Positions 61,172-64,000 of a stretch of DNA of 64,000 nt are shown one piece after another. The notes beneath the pieces are model-generated. The model made no database searches. It saw nothing but the letters and a program-made list of their open reading frames with translations, and was not told where the DNA came from. A program made the translations under genes and the position numbers. The number at the start of each line of letters is the position of its first letter. Position 1 is the stretch's first letter. This DNA comes from Sphingomonas asaccharolytica NBRC 15499 (GTDB taxonomy: Bacteria; Pseudomonadota; Alphaproteobacteria; Sphingomonadales; Sphingomonadaceae), in assembly GCF_001598355.1 (NCBI RefSeq), contig NZ_BCYU01000013.1:1-64000 (forward strand), given 5' to 3'.

Positions 61172-61681
61172 GTGATCCTGGATATAGCCCCAACCGAATT
61201 ATTGGTATTGGGGGCGGTGGCGTTGCTCGTCATTCCGCCCAAGGACTTGCCGCGCGCGATGCGCTTCGCCGGACAATGGGTCGGCAAGGCCCGTGGGCTG
61301 GCGCGCCAGTTCCGCTCGGGCTTTGACGACATGATCCGCGAGGCCGAATTCGCGGAGATGGAAAAAAAGTGGAAGGCGGAGAATGAGCGCATCATGCGCG
61401 AGTTCCCGCAGACCGTAGACATGGCGGCACTGATGGCGCCCAAATCACAGGACGTGGCTGATGCCGACCCGACCCCGATGATGGTCGAGCAGCCGACAAT
61501 CGCCCCGGAGCCTGAGCCGATCCATGCCGCGCCGGAAACCGATCCGGCCCCGGCAGCGCGCAAACCCCGCGTTAAGACGGCCAAGAAGGCGATGTCGCTG
61601 GATACGTTCGAACCGGCTGCGCCGAAGCCGCGCGCGCGCAAGCCCAAGACGGCTGCCCCTGTCGAAACGCCGGGCGATTAG
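61172..61681 (+). CDS. tatB: Sec-independent translocase TatB
   Basis: A 169-residue protein starting with GTG. The short N-terminus MILDIAPTELLVLGAVALLV has the Glu in TEL typical of TatB. PPKDLPRAMRFAGQWVGKAR is the amphipathic hinge. Beyond about 100 residues it is Pro/Ala/Lys-rich and ends PVETPGD. TatB receives substrates with TatC. Stop and next start are 3 nt apart. Confidence 0.92.
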   Translation: MILDIAPTELLVLGAVALLVIPPKDLPRAMRFAGQWVGKARGLARQFRSGFDDMIREAEFAEMEKKWKAENERIMREFPQTVDMAALMAPKSQDVADADPTPMMVEQPTIAPEPEPIHAAPETDPAPAARKPRVKTAKKAMSLDTFEPAAPKPRARKPKTAAPVETPGD

Positions 61682-61684
61682 GCG

Positions 61685-62461
61685 ATGAGCGACGAGGACG
61701 ATATCGACGCCAGCCGCGCGCCGTTGATGGATCACCTGATCGAGCTACGCAAACGCCTGCTCATCAGTATCGGCACGTTGGCGCTATTGTTTGGCGCCTG
61801 CCTCTATTTTTTCGAACCGATCTTCGCGGTGCTGGTGCATCCGCTGGTCAAGGCCGGGTTTCCGAAGCTCATCTACACCTCTCCCTATGAGATGTTCTTC
61901 GTGCAGTTGAAGGTCGCGTTCTTCGCGGCGATCATGCTGGCCTTTCCGGTCATCGCCAACCAACTCTGGCAGTTCGTTGCGCCTGGGCTTTACCGCAAGG
62001 AGAAGCGCGCACTCCTGCCGTTCCTGCTGGCGACGCCGGTGCTGTTCGGACTGGGGGCGAGCTTCGCCTATTTCTTCGCGGTCCCTGGCGCGCTCCATTT
62101 CCTGCTCGGCTATCAGGGCAATATCGGCGGGGTGCAGCAGGAAGCGTTGCCGGCCGCGGACAATTACCTGAAGTTCATCATGCAGTTTCTGTTCGGGTTC
62201 GGCGTCTCGTTCCTGATGCCGGTGCTGCTGATGCTGGTCGAGCGCGCGGGGATCGTGACGTTGGGACAACTCGTCCGGGCGTGGCGTTACGCCATCCTGG
62301 GTTGCTTTGCGGTCGCTTTGTTCCTGGCACCGCCGGACGCCGGATCGATGATCATGCTCGCGTTGCCGTTGGTCGGCCTCTACGTGCTCACGCTCGGCGC
62401 AATTTGGCTGACCCATCGCCGTCGCGACCGCCAACCAGTCCCCGACGCCGAAACGGCCTGA
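61685..62461 (+). CDS. tatC: Sec-independent translocase TatC
   Basis: A 258-residue membrane protein with six helices. The N-terminus MDHLIELRKRLLISIGTLAL holds the signal-recognition Glu/Arg region, and FVQLKVAFFAAIMLAFPVIA, FGLGASFAYFFAVPGALHFL and a late GCFAVALFLAPPDAGSM are the conserved helices (each quoted in full). TatC binds the twin-arginine signal. It closes the nagZ-scpAB-tatABC cluster. Confidence 0.95.
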   Translation: MSDEDDIDASRAPLMDHLIELRKRLLISIGTLALLFGACLYFFEPIFAVLVHPLVKAGFPKLIYTSPYEMFFVQLKVAFFAAIMLAFPVIANQLWQFVAPGLYRKEKRALLPFLLATPVLFGLGASFAYFFAVPGALHFLLGYQGNIGGVQQEALPAADNYLKFIMQFLFGFGVSFLMPVLLMLVERAGIVTLGQLVRAWRYAILGCFAVALFLAPPDAGSMIMLALPLVGLYVLTLGAIWLTHRRRDRQPVPDAETA

Positions 62462-62467
62462 ACCGGA

Positions 62468-62602
62468 TTATTTGTGCTTGTCGGCGGTCTTGGAGACCGT
62501 GTGTCCGACCGAGCTGACATCCTTGCCCACGCCTGAAATCGTGTTGCAGCCGGCAAGCAGAAGCGCGGCGGCGGCGATCGTCAGACCGATAAACTTGTTC
62601 TC
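62468..62602 (-). pseudogene. Entericidin-like lipoprotein gene with damaged start codon
   Basis: The frame reads NKFIGLTIAAAALLLAGC then NTISGVGKDVSSVGHTVSKT and ends ADKHK. This is the full mature and signal sequence of an entericidin A/B family lipoprotein (lipid Cys at about 19), but the expected ATG position reads GAG (62602-62600). Insertion of one T would restore ATG-AAC-AAG, with GGGAGAT 10 nt upstream as its ribosome site. So a single-base deletion has probably removed the start codon; a TTG at 62656 is a poor substitute. Confidence 0.65.
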
Positions 62603-62725
62603 GAAGATATCTCCCGAATTACAGAATTGGACTCGCGGTAACGCGCGACGCGCCAATCGTCGAGCCGTCGCGTAGCGTCGGCGGCATGTTGGATTTACGA
62701 TTTTTTGCTGGGATTAGACGAATTT

Positions 62726-62773
62726 AGGCCCGGAAGCGCCACCGGGGGGGGAGGGGTTGACGCTTCCGGGCCT
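62726..62773 (-). terminator. Terminator of the histidine kinase gene
   Basis: AGGCCCGGAAGCG (62726-62738) pairs with CGCTTCCGGGCCT (62761-62773), 13 bp, with a long loop containing eight or more consecutive G (C in the minus-strand RNA). On the minus strand it follows the kinase stop and is succeeded by AAATTCG. The loop style equals that of the 55805-55840 terminator. The gap 62603-62878 shows nothing else. Confidence 0.65.
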
Positions 62774-62878
62774 ATGTCGTGGATAGCGAGAGCGGGGGGG
62801 CATAAGGTCGCTATCCGAAAAACCAAACGCACCTTTTTCGAGGTTGTTCCCAAAAAAAACGTCGACCGAAAAATTATT

Positions 62879-64000
62879 TTAGTCGCGCCCCGTCACGGCA
62901 ACCGCGATCTCATAGGATCCGGTCAATGGGTCATGGTGGAGCGGGGCGCGAAGCTGGCGCGACAGGCCCTCGATCACCCTGGCGTAACGCTGACCCAACG
63001 CGCCGACCAGCGCATCGCCGTCAACCAGCGAGGGGGATGTGACACGCAGGATCGCGGTGCCGGGCGTTTGACCCTCGCGCACCGAGATGTGGATCTGGGC
63101 ATTGGGAATGACATTGATCGCGAGTTCGATGATCTCGGTGAGCAGGAACGCGATCGCGATCGCGATGTCCTGGGTGACCAGCCAGGGTTCTACGTCGAGC
63201 AGGATCGACAGCCCCGAATGTTCCGGACTGGTCGCGCGGATATTGGACGCGAGCTCGCCGATCACCGAACGCAGGCTTAGCCCGCGATTATCCTCCATCT
63301 CGGCGAAATGGTGACGATGGACCACCGCCAGCGCGTCGACGCGGCGCTGGATCGAGGCATAAGCGCGCGCCGCCTCGGCGGCCTGGGCGCCGCGCGCGTG
63401 AAGATTGATCAGGCTGGAGATGACCTGCAGATTGTTCTTCACGCGATGATGGACCTCTCGCGTCAGCCGCGTCTGGCGCACCAGCCCTTCGGCCAGCCCG
63501 GCCTCGTGTAGGATCAGTGTCCGGCTCAGCGAGCGGAACGTTTCGCCAAGCTCGCGGATTTCCTGCGCCGGCAGCGACCGTACGACCGCCGGGTCGATCA
63601 CTTCGCCCGGCCGATAGGCAGCGACGCTGGCGCGCAACGTCCGCAATGGCTTGATCAACAGCCGGTCGACGACGAACCAGGCGAAGCCCGCGGCCGCGAT
63701 CCACATCAGGATCGGAAAGATCAGCGCGATCAGGATAGGAGAGGTCAGTACCTTGGTCCGCATCCGCATTTCGACCGACAGGTCGCCGATTCCCAGCGCC
63801 GCGCGAACCGGTACGTACAGATCGAGCGGGTTTTCGCTGGCCAACGACCGCAACACCAGCCGGTCGGCGTTGCCGGGGCTGCTCAGCGATTCCTCGTAAT
63901 CGGACGCGAAGCCGGACGGTTTGGCGACCCCCGAAAGAAACGCCGCGGGGAAGAAAGCGGCACCGCGCACTTCGCCACCCGGAGCGGCGATCGCCAGCAC
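62879..64000 (-). CDS. HisKA_2-type sensor histidine kinase, cut by the window end
   Basis: At least 373 residues, with the N-terminus outside. An extracytoplasmic part is followed by a membrane helix (about 88-110) and a HAMP-like linker (LIKPLRTLRASVAAY). The phospho-acceptor motif is REVHHRVKNNLQVISSLINL (about 180-199), the form of the HisKA_2/HWE kinases, and an ATPase-like domain follows with ELAINVIPNAQIHISV. Such kinases include PhyK-type sensors of the general stress response in alphaproteobacteria, which would fit the EcfG-type promoters at the other end, but this role is not shown. Confidence 0.85.
   Translation of the reverse strand: MLAIAAPGGEVRGAAFFPAAFLSGVAKPSGFASDYEESLSSPGNADRLVLRSLASENPLDLYVPVRAALGIGDLSVEMRMRTKVLTSPILIALIFPILMWIAAAGFAWFVVDRLLIKPLRTLRASVAAYRPGEVIDPAVVRSLPAQEIRELGETFRSLSRTLILHEAGLAEGLVRQTRLTREVHHRVKNNLQVISSLINLHARGAQAAEAARAYASIQRRVDALAVVHRHHFAEMEDNRGLSLRSVIGELASNIRATSPEHSGLSILLDVEPWLVTQDIAIAIAFLLTEIIELAINVIPNAQIHISVREGQTPGTAILRVTSPSLVDGDALVGALGQRYARVIEGLSRQLRAPLHHDPLTGSYEIAVAVTGRD

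Overview
The window is a GC-rich bacterial chromosome segment that reads as an alphaproteobacterium of the Sphingomonas type. The grounds are gene content and order (nagZ-scpA-scpB-tatABC, metK after lnt, class I NrdA/NrdB, an EAL/GGDEF/PilZ protein, many DUF families common in this group), two GGAAC-N16-CGTT promoters of the EcfG stress-sigma type, a GTTC-N7-GTTG alphaproteobacterial SOS-like box before uvrB, and many REP-like inverted repeats. No rRNA, tRNA, CRISPR array, prophage or transposase gene was found. The species assignment is inference from protein resemblance.

Layout. 1-8115: MFS exporter, a stress-promoter acidic protein, an unpaired ExbD, lipoproteins, cytochrome c', CHRD protein, YjhX-type toxin. 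8116-15125: an AT-richer DUF2971 gene, nrdB, two small membrane proteins, a DUF559 nuclease between two inverted 60-bp repeats, nrdA, a PhyH-type dioxygenase. 15151-26128: a large c-di-GMP protein, LysR/aldo-keto reductase pair, serine hydrolase, an HxlR-controlled operon (truncated YciI remnant, RibD-like reductase, GST, DUF1993), a haloacid dehalogenase and fumarase. 26130-35128: a GIY-YIG nuclease bounded by repeats, a frame-disrupted EamA transporter, a TrmO-like protein, DHA2 MFS, soluble chemoreceptor, XRE/membrane-protein pair, metallo-hydrolase and two DUF3617 proteins. 35163-50092: uvrB, small envelope proteins, a short highly structured transcription unit with an 18-codon ORF, flavin monooxygenase, amidase, ParB-like protein, trmB, metK and lnt. 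50139-64000: VOC and PHA-granule proteins, sugar dehydrogenase, serine acetyltransferase with a DAACS symporter, katG, nagZ-scpAB-tatABC, a damaged entericidin gene and a HisKA_2 kinase cut by the window end.

Most notable are two compact nuclease cassettes. A DUF559 (Vsr-like) gene fills the space between two inverted 60-bp repeats (58 of 60 positions equal). A GIY-YIG gene lies between two arms that form a perfect 34-bp inverted repeat. In both, the repeat abuts or supplies the translation start, and related repeats without nuclease genes occur elsewhere in the window. This looks like a recurring architecture of palindromic repeat plus small nuclease. Second are RNA-level signals: an 18-codon ORF whose ribosome-binding site is complementary to 15 nt of the 16S 3' end, followed by a strong terminator, and a pseudoknot-capable metK leader resembling a SAM/SAH-type riboswitch.

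Several genes are damaged or reduced: the EamA transporter is frameshifted, the entericidin gene has lost its ATG by an apparent one-base deletion, a YciI-like gene survives only as an N-terminal stub, and an aldo-keto reductase lacks the usual catalytic histidine.
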